The translations under genes were made by a program, and so were the position numbers. Below the pieces are notes generated by a model. It did no database searches. It was not told the DNA's origin and worked only from the letters and a program-made list of their open reading frames with translations. Positions 6,061 to 14,558 of a DNA stretch of 22,899 bases are shown piece by piece (the first letter of the stretch is position 1; the number at the start of each line of letters is the position of its first letter). Source of the stretch: a virus; the IMG/VR virus record IMGVR_UViG_3300023257_000552, positions 1-22,899 of that record; one strand, given 5' to 3'.

Positions 6061-7287
6061 ATGAGTAAACACATTCCTGAAAATTTAGGTCAGGGTACGT
6101 TGCAGATGTTTGGTAAGCAAGCCGCTGCACAACACATTCGTACAGGTGACGACCTTACTTCCTGCGTAACTAGTATTATAAAGGAAGGAAACGTACAGGT
6201 TACACAAGAGCAGATAAAACGCGTATGCGAATTTGCTAACCACGCAGCGTGGAACCATATCTTTGATGGCGAAGACAAAACAGCAGGTATCCCCGGAGGT
6301 CCTGCTAGCGCAGAAAAAGTATCCCATGAGGTTCTGTCTTCAGGTTTTCAACCCGTTATAGTTAAGCGCCCTCACTCGGATTATACCAAAAGACCTTCCG
6401 AGATATTCAAGTCTGCCTCCGTCAAGTACCACAACCACATCACAGGACCTGAGTATGAGTTCCCTACAGTGGAACCTACAGAGAAGATAGCTTCGTCCGA
6501 CAACCCCCTCATGAAGATAGTTGAGAATCTAGGTATCGATCACTCTGATATTCAAGACCAGCTAATCACGGAGACGAAACACGCTGTCGACCATATGCGT
6601 ACAGAAGTACATTCTGCTTTACAGAAACATGCTGCTGCTGCGCACACACTTGTGGCTGCTGCTATAGATTCCACCTTTAGTGGTACTGGGTATATAGAGT
6701 TATGCGGAGCACTCAAGCAGTGTTCGCCGGAACCCTGGGCTAAACTAGCGGCTGTACGTTTCATGGGTATGGGTTTGTTTCAGCAGGGCCTGATAAGAGA
6801 ATACCCTACCGCGGAAGCGTTTGACAAAGTCGCGTCTTCTGGTGTTATCAATACCGACCACCTCGTTATAGCCGCCTATCATGAAATGCGGAAGACTGCA
6901 GAAGAGTACATTGCGGCTAAGGCTACACTCGACCAACTCCTTCCTATATGGACAGACATGCAAAATACCATGCGCGAAAAGTTAGCTGGTGTTGCAGATA
7001 TAGTTGGTGGTGCACTCGGCGGAGTAGGTAAAGGTATGGGGTGGTTAATAGGTAAGGGTGGAAATCTCTTAGCTCATGGCGGAGAAACGCTAGCTAACCA
7101 AGCAGTTAAACACCCATTCGCTACCACTGCGGCACTCGGCGGCGGAGTTGTATTCGGCCCAGACATCGCACATCGTGCTGGAATCTTGGCGGAAGATACA
7201 GGAAACAAGATAGTAGCAGGAGTTAAGAGCGGGGCCGACTTCGGCAACGAATCTCCTCAATTCGGATCTCTCTATTACGGAGCATAA
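6061..7287 (+). CDS. Putative internal virion protein, 408 residues
   Basis: ATG 6061 is preceded by GAGGGA. The first 300 residues are mostly helical and polar. A Gly/Ala-rich membrane-active-looking region follows at roughly 310-390 (VADIVGGALGGVGKGMGWLI, TAALGGGVVFGP), and the protein ends SLYYGA. No family is recognised. It opens the plus-strand head gene cluster and is followed after five bases by another Gly-rich protein. It contains several copies of the recurring Lys-x-Ala motif (DKTAG, EKIASS, DKVASS, EKLAG). Gly-zipper segments in large phage structural proteins often belong to internal or ejected proteins, so that is my guess. A minor structural protein without membrane activity is the alternative. 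Confidence 0.6.
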   Translation: MSKHIPENLGQGTLQMFGKQAAAQHIRTGDDLTSCVTSIIKEGNVQVTQEQIKRVCEFANHAAWNHIFDGEDKTAGIPGGPASAEKVSHEVLSSGFQPVIVKRPHSDYTKRPSEIFKSASVKYHNHITGPEYEFPTVEPTEKIASSDNPLMKIVENLGIDHSDIQDQLITETKHAVDHMRTEVHSALQKHAAAAHTLVAAAIDSTFSGTGYIELCGALKQCSPEPWAKLAAVRFMGMGLFQQGLIREYPTAEAFDKVASSGVINTDHLVIAAYHEMRKTAEEYIAAKATLDQLLPIWTDMQNTMREKLAGVADIVGGALGGVGKGMGWLIGKGGNLLAHGGETLANQAVKHPFATTAALGGGVVFGPDIAHRAGILAEDTGNKIVAGVKSGADFGNESPQFGSLYYGA

Positions 7288-7292
7288 GAATA

Positions 7293-9746
7293 ATGCAAGT
7301 ATCTACAATGGATCTTCAGAAATTAGCTGCCGCTGAACCCGGCCAGCTGATGGGCGTAATCAAAGGTCTAGGAAAGGCGGTCGCTGGTGCCGGAGCACTT
7401 GCATTAGCAGGACACGCTACTGACGCTGCAGCCTCTAACGCTAAATTTTTCGTAGGACGAGCGTTGTCTCGCAGACGCTTACACGGATATTTAGGTGAGT
7501 TGGGTGGTAACAAAGAAGAAGTCATGGGACCTTACGGCAAAGAAACTATTGATGCACGCTTCGATAGTCTTTATCGCATGTCTCCGTCTCTTATGGCTGA
7601 CCCATCCGCAGCCGCGGGACTCATTTCTGAATCTCTTCGTGTAAACGAACATGCCATCTCTCCTCCAGCTGCACAAGAAATTATCAGCATGGAAGGGAAT
7701 ATGAATCGTCAAGGTAGACCAGGATCAATGGGTCAGATAATGACCGGTGTGGGTCAGGCTATGGCTAGTGGTATGGTAGGAGAGACGCTAAAACCTACGC
7801 TCTCTGATGCAGAGAAACTCAAAGTTCAGCACGACTCTCGCCTTCGTGAGATTAACCATCAAGGTAAACAAAACAGAGATCTATCTGAAGAGAACGTACG
7901 CCTCCAGAAAGAGAAGCTCCAGCTCGAAACAAACAGACATGTTGAGAAGATGACTCTGGATAAGCAGAGAATGAGCGCAGGTACGGCTCAATCCGAAGCC
8001 ACAGCTGTGGACTTGGAGAGAAGATTCCAGCAGCAAGAAAACAATAAGCTGCGTCTATCTAACGCTAAAGATAATACCGAATTTGTGGACACCAACTTTA
8101 TCCCCGGTGTAGACACTTTGGTGGACATGCGAAGAGAGTTAGTAGAGAAATCTGCCGCTGTCGACAACGATGTGAATGCTATTCTGTCCATCATCCGTAA
8201 CGCTGCTCCCACAAACACAAAGACCGCTAGTCCCAAAGAAGACAGTCCCAGTTTAGAATCCCTCTTAGAAAAAGCAGACGAAGAATATAAAGCTGCTAGT
8301 TGGGGTACTGTGGGTGAGTCTGCACTTAAAGGTTTAGGTGTGGGTGCTGCTACTGGCGGCGTACTCGGAACAGTCGGCGGAGTGTTGCAGGGAAAGGATG
8401 TTGGCGATTCTCTCAAAGGCGGACTTAAGGGTGCCGTTGTCGGGGGCGGATTAGGTGCTGTAGGAGCAGCCGGTCACCAAGCACTAGTAGGTGAAGGCGG
8501 CCCAGCATTGCTTGCCAAGATGAAATCCCCTGCTCCTATTGAAGCGGCAGCTGCCCCTGTTAAAGAGGCGGTCGCCAGTGCACATGGTCACTTAGTTGGT
8601 ACACCATCAAACCCACTTCTTGCATCATTGTATTATACAGAAGAAGACTGGGAGAAGGTTGCTTTCCTAGGCGCAATGAAGAATGTAACATCTGCTGGAG
8701 CTAAAGCAGTTGGTAGTGCTGCCAAGTCAGTTGGTAGTGCGGTGGGCAACGCAGCCAAGTCAGTTGGTAGCGGCGTGTCGAAGGCGGTGAAAAGTGTTAC
8801 TCCTACCTCTTCGTCTGCATATAAAGCTAAAGCTCCTTATATGAACCCTGCAAACAAACCTGCTAGTAATACGTGGACCAAGGGTGTATCCGAAAAGAGG
8901 ATGGCCCAAGGTTCTGCGAGTGCTAACGATAAAGGTTGGAATTTGTCAGGCGACCAGTTAAAGAACTTCCCTCTGAATGCAGACACTCCGCTAGGTATGT
9001 CTGCACCTGAAGTGAAGGCCAAAGTACTGTCACGAGCTACCACCAAGAACGTACCCAATGTGGATATGTCCGCAGCTGCACCTAAACCTGCCCCATACAA
9101 GGGCTCTTGGTCCGCGCTGGATGGCAGTAAAAACCTCCCCGCCCCAGCCACGCCAACTCCTGCAAGGTCATCTACCGCAGCATACGGCAGTAAAAGTTCT
9201 CCAAATTCTGTAGCAAGGAGCAATAACTCAGATATTTCCACACACGGCGGTGGTGGCTATCCTACTAAGGCGTACGGGTATAGTGGTGGTCCCTCCAAGA
9301 GTCTATCCCCTGCTGCACAAGACGCTACACGCGGTATGCGGCCAAAGCCAGCTATGATGGAAGGTGCAGATAAACCTATACGCCGCCCCATGAAAGTTCC
9401 AGAGGGGAACTTTATGGAATCGGCGAATGCACAAACTAGAGTTCAACCTGGATTACCAGCTCCTATATCAGGTAACGTGTCTGATATGAGTTTTGCTCCA
9501 ACAGGGGTAAATCCCATTAGGTTACCTCCCCAAAAAGCAAGTCCAGTTAAGAAACCTGCACCATCAAGTCCAGTTAAGAAACCTGCACCTTATAGTGGTA
9601 TGGATGAAAACTATGCAACTAGGATACAACTACCTCAGGGACATCAATTAGTAGGGGGACAGTTAGACCCTCGCGCTTTAGGTGGATCTGGTTCAGTACC
9701 ACCTGGTTTTGAAAGTATGCGCAGAATGCAACTGTCCCCTCAATAG
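7293..9746 (+). CDS. Large Gly/Ala/Pro-rich putative virion protein, 817 residues
   Basis: From the N-terminus: QKLAAAEPG; a Gly/Ala hydrophobic segment (about 25-45); a helical part; a long charged coiled coil (about 170-255); a second Gly-zipper region (about 340-400, VGAATGGVLGTVGGVL); ASLYYTEEDWEKVAFLG near 447-457; an Ala/Ser repeat region with three AKSVGS or AKAVGS units; and a low-complexity Pro/Lys/Ser tail with two copies of SPVKKPAP. GGAG lies ten bases before ATG 7293. The internal ASLYY resembles the SLYYGA terminus of the preceding protein, and EKVAFLG after it looks like the start of others here, so the gene may be an old fusion of two virion proteins. Family unknown. Confidence 0.6.
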   Translation: MQVSTMDLQKLAAAEPGQLMGVIKGLGKAVAGAGALALAGHATDAAASNAKFFVGRALSRRRLHGYLGELGGNKEEVMGPYGKETIDARFDSLYRMSPSLMADPSAAAGLISESLRVNEHAISPPAAQEIISMEGNMNRQGRPGSMGQIMTGVGQAMASGMVGETLKPTLSDAEKLKVQHDSRLREINHQGKQNRDLSEENVRLQKEKLQLETNRHVEKMTLDKQRMSAGTAQSEATAVDLERRFQQQENNKLRLSNAKDNTEFVDTNFIPGVDTLVDMRRELVEKSAAVDNDVNAILSIIRNAAPTNTKTASPKEDSPSLESLLEKADEEYKAASWGTVGESALKGLGVGAATGGVLGTVGGVLQGKDVGDSLKGGLKGAVVGGGLGAVGAAGHQALVGEGGPALLAKMKSPAPIEAAAAPVKEAVASAHGHLVGTPSNPLLASLYYTEEDWEKVAFLGAMKNVTSAGAKAVGSAAKSVGSAVGNAAKSVGSGVSKAVKSVTPTSSSAYKAKAPYMNPANKPASNTWTKGVSEKRMAQGSASANDKGWNLSGDQLKNFPLNADTPLGMSAPEVKAKVLSRATTKNVPNVDMSAAAPKPAPYKGSWSALDGSKNLPAPATPTPARSSTAAYGSKSSPNSVARSNNSDISTHGGGGYPTKAYGYSGGPSKSLSPAAQDATRGMRPKPAMMEGADKPIRRPMKVPEGNFMESANAQTRVQPGLPAPISGNVSDMSFAPTGVNPIRLPPQKASPVKKPAPSSPVKKPAPYSGMDENYATRIQLPQGHQLVGGQLDPRALGGSGSVPPGFESMRRMQLSPQ
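8699..8776 (+). repeat. Imperfect coding repeats, AK(A/S)VGS units
   Basis: Three near copies of the 17-base unit GCCAAGTCAGTTGGTAG lie in this stretch (the first with GCTAAAG at its start), encoding repeated Ala-Lys-Ser-Val-Gly-Ser inside the 817-residue protein. In-frame length variation between relatives would be expected here. Confidence 0.6.
9538..9589 (+). repeat. 27-base tandem coding repeat, two copies (SPVKKPAP)
   Basis: CAAGTCCAGTTAAGAAACCT and the bases after it (9538-9562) recur identically at 9565-9589 with a period of 27, so the protein repeats SPVKKPAP. The identity at DNA level implies a recent duplication. Confidence 0.8.
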
Positions 9747-9761
9747 CAGGAGCCTCCTCTT

Positions 9762-11345
9762 ATGGAAAAGATTATCCAACCGACTGGCTGGACTGGTGGA
9801 GAGGGTCTAGACGTTTTTGACGTATTAGATCCTTACGCTTTAAGGCACGGAGAGCTAGAGAAGGTCGCTACGTCAGGTGTTCATCCCGATGTGTACGAAT
9901 ATATCTACTCGCACGTGCTCAACATCCATCCGATGAATGACCGTTACATGTACGCACTGTGCTCGAATATGGGTGCTGGCGAAACATGGGGTTCTAATGT
10001 AAATGCTGATAGATTTCTCAGGTCAGTACTTGCGTACACAGGTAAGGATTGGGGGATTGAAACTTTCAAGACTGCAGGTATATACAAGCACCATCTTAAC
10101 AAAGACCCTAAGAAGTCTTATGGGGACATCGACTTCGTTGTGTTCGCGTCCGCACCTAAATACCTAGATCGCGTCGAGTCTATCGTAAAGTTAGACAGAG
10201 AGCGTGCGGCTAAGGTTGGAGCTGAGGATGTTATAGAAGCTATTGGACGTGGGGAGTTTCCTGCTTGGAGTATGGGCGCACGTGTTCCGCACGACGTATG
10301 CTCTTACTGTGGGAACAAAGCAAAGACTCGTAAAGAGTATTGCATACACATGAAACGCTACCCCAATACAATCATTACTGCAGACTTTTATGGCCGTAAG
10401 GGGTTTGAGAACCTTACTCCAGAGAAATTGGGTTTGCGTATATGTGTCGACAACCCGCGACCTAAGTTCTTTGACTTCAGTCGCGTATGGATTGGTGCTG
10501 CTAATGAAGCGAAGACGCTTCTAAAAGTAGCAAACACATCAGTGCGTACAAGTGCAGAACTTGCTGAGTACCTTATGAAAGATGCTGCGGATAAAGATGC
10601 TGCGGATAAAAACGCTACTATACACAAACGCATAGATGGTGATCAGTCAGGTCCCATTGGTAAGAGTATGAAAGTATTCTCCCAACATGAACCATCTATA
10701 CCCACTGATATGCTGAACGCATTAGGTTCGGCTGGTTTACCACAAGCGTTAGCTACTACATCAAGTATGGGTATGATTCTTAAACCCAAAGAATTTCAAC
10801 GTGTTGCATTAGTTAGTCGCGGTAATCACGGATTGGCTGATATTATGGACAACATGGGTATGCGTTTCCCAGACACAAACAAAGTTACTAACTGTCATGA
10901 ACAACTTGCACACGATCACTTCTTGAAGGGTTTGGCTAATATGCTTCTGGGGATGGTTTCTAATAGATCATCCTACGGTCCTGCAATTAACAAACGCATC
11001 ATACGCATCACGATCAAAAAACCATCCACAGAGGATCGGTTTAACGACACTCCAGACATGCGCAAACTCAGTGCACTGTACAACGGGTACCGTTTGGCTG
11101 CGTTGGAAAAGATTGCGTCTGGTGCAGAAATGTTCTCTGATTTCCCTGAGTTATACAATGTGTTGTACTCAGGCGAATTGTCAGACCTGTCTTCAGGTCT
11201 GAGCAAACAAGCGGAACCTCTTGTGTCTCGATCCACTATTGCGTATACTGTTCATGCATACGGATCAAATATTTCAAACATGATCCAATCAAGTCCTGAA
11301 CTCGTGACCCCAACTCTTCGGCGAGCGGCACAGGCACTCCAGTAA
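9762..11345 (+). CDS. Putative prohead maturation protease with zinc-binding cluster and long C-terminal extension
   Basis: The N-terminal 260 residues match what I know of phage head maturation proteases of the His-Ser assemblin-like kind. They have GSNVNADRF (77-85), a candidate catalytic His at 110 or 111 in YKHHLNKDP, then YGDIDFV, and a candidate Ser170 in FPAWSMGARV. The C180-x2-C183, C194-x-H196 cluster (CSYCG, YCIHM) is a likely zinc site. FFDFSRVWIGAANEAKTLL closes the domain. The remaining 260 residues are unassigned; since no separate scaffold is certain, they could be scaffold-like. A 15-base tandem repeat separates the two parts. AGGAG lies nine bases before ATG 9762. Placement upstream of the capsid gene supports the call. 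Confidence 0.7.
   Translation: MEKIIQPTGWTGGEGLDVFDVLDPYALRHGELEKVATSGVHPDVYEYIYSHVLNIHPMNDRYMYALCSNMGAGETWGSNVNADRFLRSVLAYTGKDWGIETFKTAGIYKHHLNKDPKKSYGDIDFVVFASAPKYLDRVESIVKLDRERAAKVGAEDVIEAIGRGEFPAWSMGARVPHDVCSYCGNKAKTRKEYCIHMKRYPNTIITADFYGRKGFENLTPEKLGLRICVDNPRPKFFDFSRVWIGAANEAKTLLKVANTSVRTSAELAEYLMKDAADKDAADKNATIHKRIDGDQSGPIGKSMKVFSQHEPSIPTDMLNALGSAGLPQALATTSSMGMILKPKEFQRVALVSRGNHGLADIMDNMGMRFPDTNKVTNCHEQLAHDHFLKGLANMLLGMVSNRSSYGPAINKRIIRITIKKPSTEDRFNDTPDMRKLSALYNGYRLAALEKIASGAEMFSDFPELYNVLYSGELSDLSSGLSKQAEPLVSRSTIAYTVHAYGSNISNMIQSSPELVTPTLRRAAQALQ
10581..10610 (+). repeat. 15-base tandem coding repeat, two copies
   Basis: GATGCTGCGGATAAA occurs twice in direct succession, encoding DAADK twice in the linker after the protease domain. 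Confidence 0.85.
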
Positions 11346-11432
11346 TTCCTTCCGTAGGTGTCGAGGACTATTTTTCCGTAGACACGCCTTACGAGATACC
11401 CCCAAAAAATTCTGAATATCGGAGAATGACGT

Positions 11433-13046
11433 ATGATCACCGAACATATGAATCCGGAGATTGCCGCCATGTTTGGTACCAATGGTACCGGGGATGACGC
11501 TTCTCAGCGAGACGCCTACGAGAAACAAGCTGCTGCACAAATTCTAGACGCCATTTCGTCAGGCGAACTTAGCCTCGACGCCATGACTGATGAAGAAGTT
11601 GTGAAGATTGCTAGTATCGTTAGCCGAGGAGACCAGCAAGCAGCAGGTAATGATAAGCTCGCCTCTGCAAATCAACAGCTTACAGAAACAGGTATGAGTC
11701 AAAAGGAAGCTTCTGCTTTCATGGCTCGCCATAAGTTGGGTGGAGTTATTACTGCTCATTCTCATTGGTCTGAGTTGCAGAAGATTGCTGCTGACCAAGA
11801 GAGCAAAGAAGTTCAAGACGAGTTCATGAAGATCTCTGGCGCTCAATGGTTTGATGCTGTTAAGAGTGGTCAAGTTGATCTAGCCAATCTCAGCCAAGAA
11901 GAATCTGCCTACGTTCTCCAAAAAATTGCTAACTCGGCTCTTTATGGCCCAGACGCAGATCCTAGTATGCTTGGAGGTTTTGGGGGTTCAATGTACTTGA
12001 AAGATGTGGGAGGTGTCCCCATTGCACAAGCTCCTTTGAACCCAGCACAAGCTGCTCAAGCTAGTGGTGGCGGTATGTCAGGAATCGCTCCTGCTGCCGA
12101 AGTTGCTGCTGGTGCTGAGAACTTCGCTGCCAGTGCAGCCGACGCAAATACTCTCATGGACAAGGTTCGCCGCGGCGGACGTAGTGCTGCTGATGCAACA
12201 GTTAATGCTGCTAAAGCAATACCCGGTGCCTTGGGTGGTGCTGCTAAGTATGTTGACAGCAAAGCCTCTCAACTTGGTAACGCCATTGTCGGTGGAGGTT
12301 CTCATCCAATTGCTAATCGTGTTGCTGGTTATGGTGCTCCCCTCGCTGCCATTCTTGGTGGTATGGGTATTAAGCATCTTATGTCTGACAACATGCCTGC
12401 CCCAGAAGAACAAAAAACTGCAATGGCCAAGATTGCCTCTGCGCTTCCCGCGGAAGCATACACCTACTCTGAGCAAGAGAAACTTGCTGCTGCCCAAATT
12501 CACACTGCCTATCATACAGGTCAACTAAACCTCAATGAGCTGAGTGAAGACAACATCGGGTATGTCGACAACCTCTTCGCCAAAATCGCCTTTGGTCTTC
12601 CCAAAGAAGCAATGGGTCCTCCGGGCGCAGGTATGGCTCTTGGTGAACAAGCTCATGCAATGGGTGCAATGGGACCTATGCAAGAGGGCTGGCTCTCTAA
12701 ACTACAACAATACCTTAAAGGTGTTGGCTCTTCCGCTCATGCAGGCGCTACAGGTTTAGGTGAGACCTTGATTCCCGCTGCTGCAGGTACCGCTGGTGCC
12801 CCCGCCGCTGGATACCTCGCTGGTGCTGCTGGACTAGGTGGTGCTGCTGGACTAGGCGCAGCCGCAGCTGGTGGACCTAAAGAAGCCACCGCTTCCGCCC
12901 AAGACACTTACACAGAAGAAGTGATTAAAGTTGCTCAGTCTATTCTAAACGCAAACAATGTTGCTACTTCTAAGTACGACCCTCAGCAAGTTCATGCTGA
13001 TGCCCGCAGACTTCTTGCTGAGAAGGGCTGGGAATTCACGTCGTAG
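11433..13046 (+). CDS. Repeat-bearing, Ala/Gly-rich putative virion or scaffold protein, 537 residues
   Basis: GGAGAATGACGT precedes ATG 11433; a second ATG follows five codons later. A helical unit occurs three times: EKQAAAQILDAISSGELSL (30-48, running on to VVKIASIVS), SGAQWFDAVKSGQVDL (135-150, running on to VLQKIANSAL), and KLAAAQIHTAYHTGQLNL (about 348-367, running on to FAKIAFGL). The shape is AxQ..dA..sGql.l..ls.e followed by KIA. Between units 2 and 3 lies an Ala/Gly-rich region (about 210-310). A second such region with near-perfect GAAGLG repeats (about 440-485) precedes the C-terminus. No family is recognised. The position between protease and capsid gene suggests a scaffold or internal head protein. 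Confidence 0.6.
   Translation: MITEHMNPEIAAMFGTNGTGDDASQRDAYEKQAAAQILDAISSGELSLDAMTDEEVVKIASIVSRGDQQAAGNDKLASANQQLTETGMSQKEASAFMARHKLGGVITAHSHWSELQKIAADQESKEVQDEFMKISGAQWFDAVKSGQVDLANLSQEESAYVLQKIANSALYGPDADPSMLGGFGGSMYLKDVGGVPIAQAPLNPAQAAQASGGGMSGIAPAAEVAAGAENFAASAADANTLMDKVRRGGRSAADATVNAAKAIPGALGGAAKYVDSKASQLGNAIVGGGSHPIANRVAGYGAPLAAILGGMGIKHLMSDNMPAPEEQKTAMAKIASALPAEAYTYSEQEKLAAAQIHTAYHTGQLNLNELSEDNIGYVDNLFAKIAFGLPKEAMGPPGAGMALGEQAHAMGAMGPMQEGWLSKLQQYLKGVGSSAHAGATGLGETLIPAAAGTAGAPAAGYLAGAAGLGGAAGLGAAAAGGPKEATASAQDTYTEEVIKVAQSILNANNVATSKYDPQQVHADARRLLAEKGWEFTS
12822..12857 (+). repeat. 18-base tandem coding repeat, two copies
   Basis: GGTGCTGCTGGACTAGGT is followed directly by a second copy that differs only at its last base, encoding GAAGLG twice. 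Confidence 0.7.
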
Positions 13047-13098
13047 GTATCAATGTCCGCGTACTACTCCTGAAACTCCTTACAATAAGGATTAGGTT

Positions 13099-14094
13099 AT
13101 GGCAGATCAAAGCTATACTGCGCCATTAGGTATCTTCGATGCGATTACTAATGCGTACAACCAGAATAAAGAGATTGTGAAGCAGGCCAGTGCTCAGGGA
13201 CGTATTCCCACAGCTCAGTCAACTTCTCAGGTGGAACCTCCCACCCAACCTCTTAATGATGGTCTGTTGAAATCTGCGTCTGCATACGAAATCGCTGCTG
13301 AGTTACTCACAAAGCAAGCTGAAGACGCAGTCAATACGAACCCCTCTGACGCAGGTCCTGCCAAAGTGCAACCTGCTTCTCCCATTGGTCCCACCGACAA
13401 TGAAACAATGGCCGTTCCCAGTGGACATCTTACTCCTGCAGAAGGCAGTAAGTATAAGACTGGAACCGAAGGCATGGAAACAGATGAACGTGGACCCAAC
13501 CACATCAAGACTGACGAGAACAATGAAGAAGGTCTTAGCTACACTTCTTCCAGCTCTGCCCTCACTGAGAAAGCAGCCAGCGCTCGTATGTTTTTGATGA
13601 AGAAAGTATCTGCTGCCACAGATAGCATTCCTGTTGGTGATTCTGGAAGAGGCGTCCAACCTCCTGGGGACGGCCCCAAGGACGACGAAAGTTCCAAGAT
13701 TCCTGCAACAGGTACAGGCGGACCCTTCACCAGCGGTAGTCCCGTTGATGTAGGTAAGACTGAGGCTAACGTGCTGGAAGATCATAACAAGAGCCGAGAG
13801 TTCCCTCTTACTGAACCACAGTCAAACAAAGCAAACGTTGACTCCGGTTCCGGTGCGGGTCCCGGTCACCCAGATGTACACAAGACCGCTTCTGACGCCC
13901 GTTCATTCCTCGCTTCATTCATTAAGAACGCACAAGAGGAGCAATTCTCTGAAGGTTCCAAAGAAGATGAAAAGGAAGACGAGAAAGAAGACGAGAAAGA
14001 AGACGAGAAAGAAGATGAGAGTGAAGACTCTCAGGAAAAAGAAAGCATGATGGGCGTCGACATGATGGGCGGCCAATCACTTGCAGGCGCTTAA
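13099..14094 (+). CDS. Low-complexity acidic protein, candidate scaffolding protein, 331 residues
   Basis: AAGGA seven bases before ATG 13099 sets the start. The protein is largely disordered, rich in Pro, Gly, Thr, Asp and Glu, with short helices carrying the recurring motif (KQASAQ, KSASAYE, EKAASAR, HKTASDA). Near the C-terminus five tandem KEDE units form a highly acidic stretch, followed by a Met/Gly-rich end (MMGVDMMGGQ). Acidic helical low-complexity proteins just upstream of the capsid gene are often scaffolding or core proteins, which is my inference; a decoration or internal protein is possible. Its TAA overlaps the AAGGAG binding site of the next gene, so the two are probably translated together. 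Confidence 0.6.
   Translation: MADQSYTAPLGIFDAITNAYNQNKEIVKQASAQGRIPTAQSTSQVEPPTQPLNDGLLKSASAYEIAAELLTKQAEDAVNTNPSDAGPAKVQPASPIGPTDNETMAVPSGHLTPAEGSKYKTGTEGMETDERGPNHIKTDENNEEGLSYTSSSSALTEKAASARMFLMKKVSAATDSIPVGDSGRGVQPPGDGPKDDESSKIPATGTGGPFTSGSPVDVGKTEANVLEDHNKSREFPLTEPQSNKANVDSGSGAGPGHPDVHKTASDARSFLASFIKNAQEEQFSEGSKEDEKEDEKEDEKEDEKEDESEDSQEKESMMGVDMMGGQSLAGA
13960..14019 (+). repeat. 12-base tandem coding repeat, five units (KEDE)
   Basis: Five consecutive 12-base units of the form AAAGAAGACGAG, with a few synonymous changes, encode KEDE five times. A diverged sixth unit (SEDS) follows. Confidence 0.9.
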
Positions 14095-14104
14095 GGAGCT
14101 AGTC

Positions 14105-14509
14105 GTGGAAAAGTTGACTTATACCGACGCGGCAACCCTTTTAAAAGAAGCCGCACAAGACAATCGACAGTCGTACCAAAGAATTGTTGAATTGGAAAAG
14201 GTATCATCTTCGTATGACCGCCTTACCCATGCCATCAAGATTGCTAAGGCTGTGGACCCGCGTTTCATGGAAGGTTCTGACCCCCTTGACTATGCCATTA
14301 AATTGGCCCAGTCGGGTGAAGACCTTCACGTGCTTGAACGAGCTGTTGACCTACGAGCTAACGACCCCAAGTTGGCATCCGTGGGAAGTCACAATGTTAC
14401 AGCACAAGATGAAAATTACAGCCCCTCTGCGCAGCAAACCGGTGCGTCTGCTGATATGAATGAGTGGTTGATGTCCTCAAGTATGGAAGGCGCAGGGTTT
14501 ATTTCTTAG
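14105..14509 (+). CDS. Hypothetical head-region protein, 134 residues
   Basis: I place the start at GTG 14105 because AAGGAG lies exactly six bases upstream; an in-frame TTG at 14081 sits inside the previous gene with no binding site. The protein begins MEKLTYTDAATLLKEAAQ and is helical for about 95 residues, with a heptad-like part around RIVELEKVSSSYDRLTHAIK. It ends in a polar disordered tail. It contains no recognised domain. Lying between the acidic scaffold-like protein and the decoration-like protein, it may be a scaffold partner or a minor head protein. Confidence 0.6.
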   Translation: MEKLTYTDAATLLKEAAQDNRQSYQRIVELEKVSSSYDRLTHAIKIAKAVDPRFMEGSDPLDYAIKLAQSGEDLHVLERAVDLRANDPKLASVGSHNVTAQDENYSPSAQQTGASADMNEWLMSSSMEGAGFIS

Positions 14510-14558
14510 CCCATTGCTCCTCTTTTGATAATCCTGTTCCACTAGGAGGGAACGAAGA

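Noticed and set aside
9748-9758. AGGAGCCTCCT palindrome over the protease gene binding site
   Set aside because: The arms have only one base between them, so a stable hairpin is unlikely; probably chance.
13960-14019. Short direct repeats as a CRISPR array
   Set aside because: The units are contiguous, in frame and coding (KEDE), with no spacers.
14081-14104. TTG start for the 134-residue gene
   Set aside because: It sits inside the preceding gene without a binding site, while GTG 14105 has AAGGAG at six bases.
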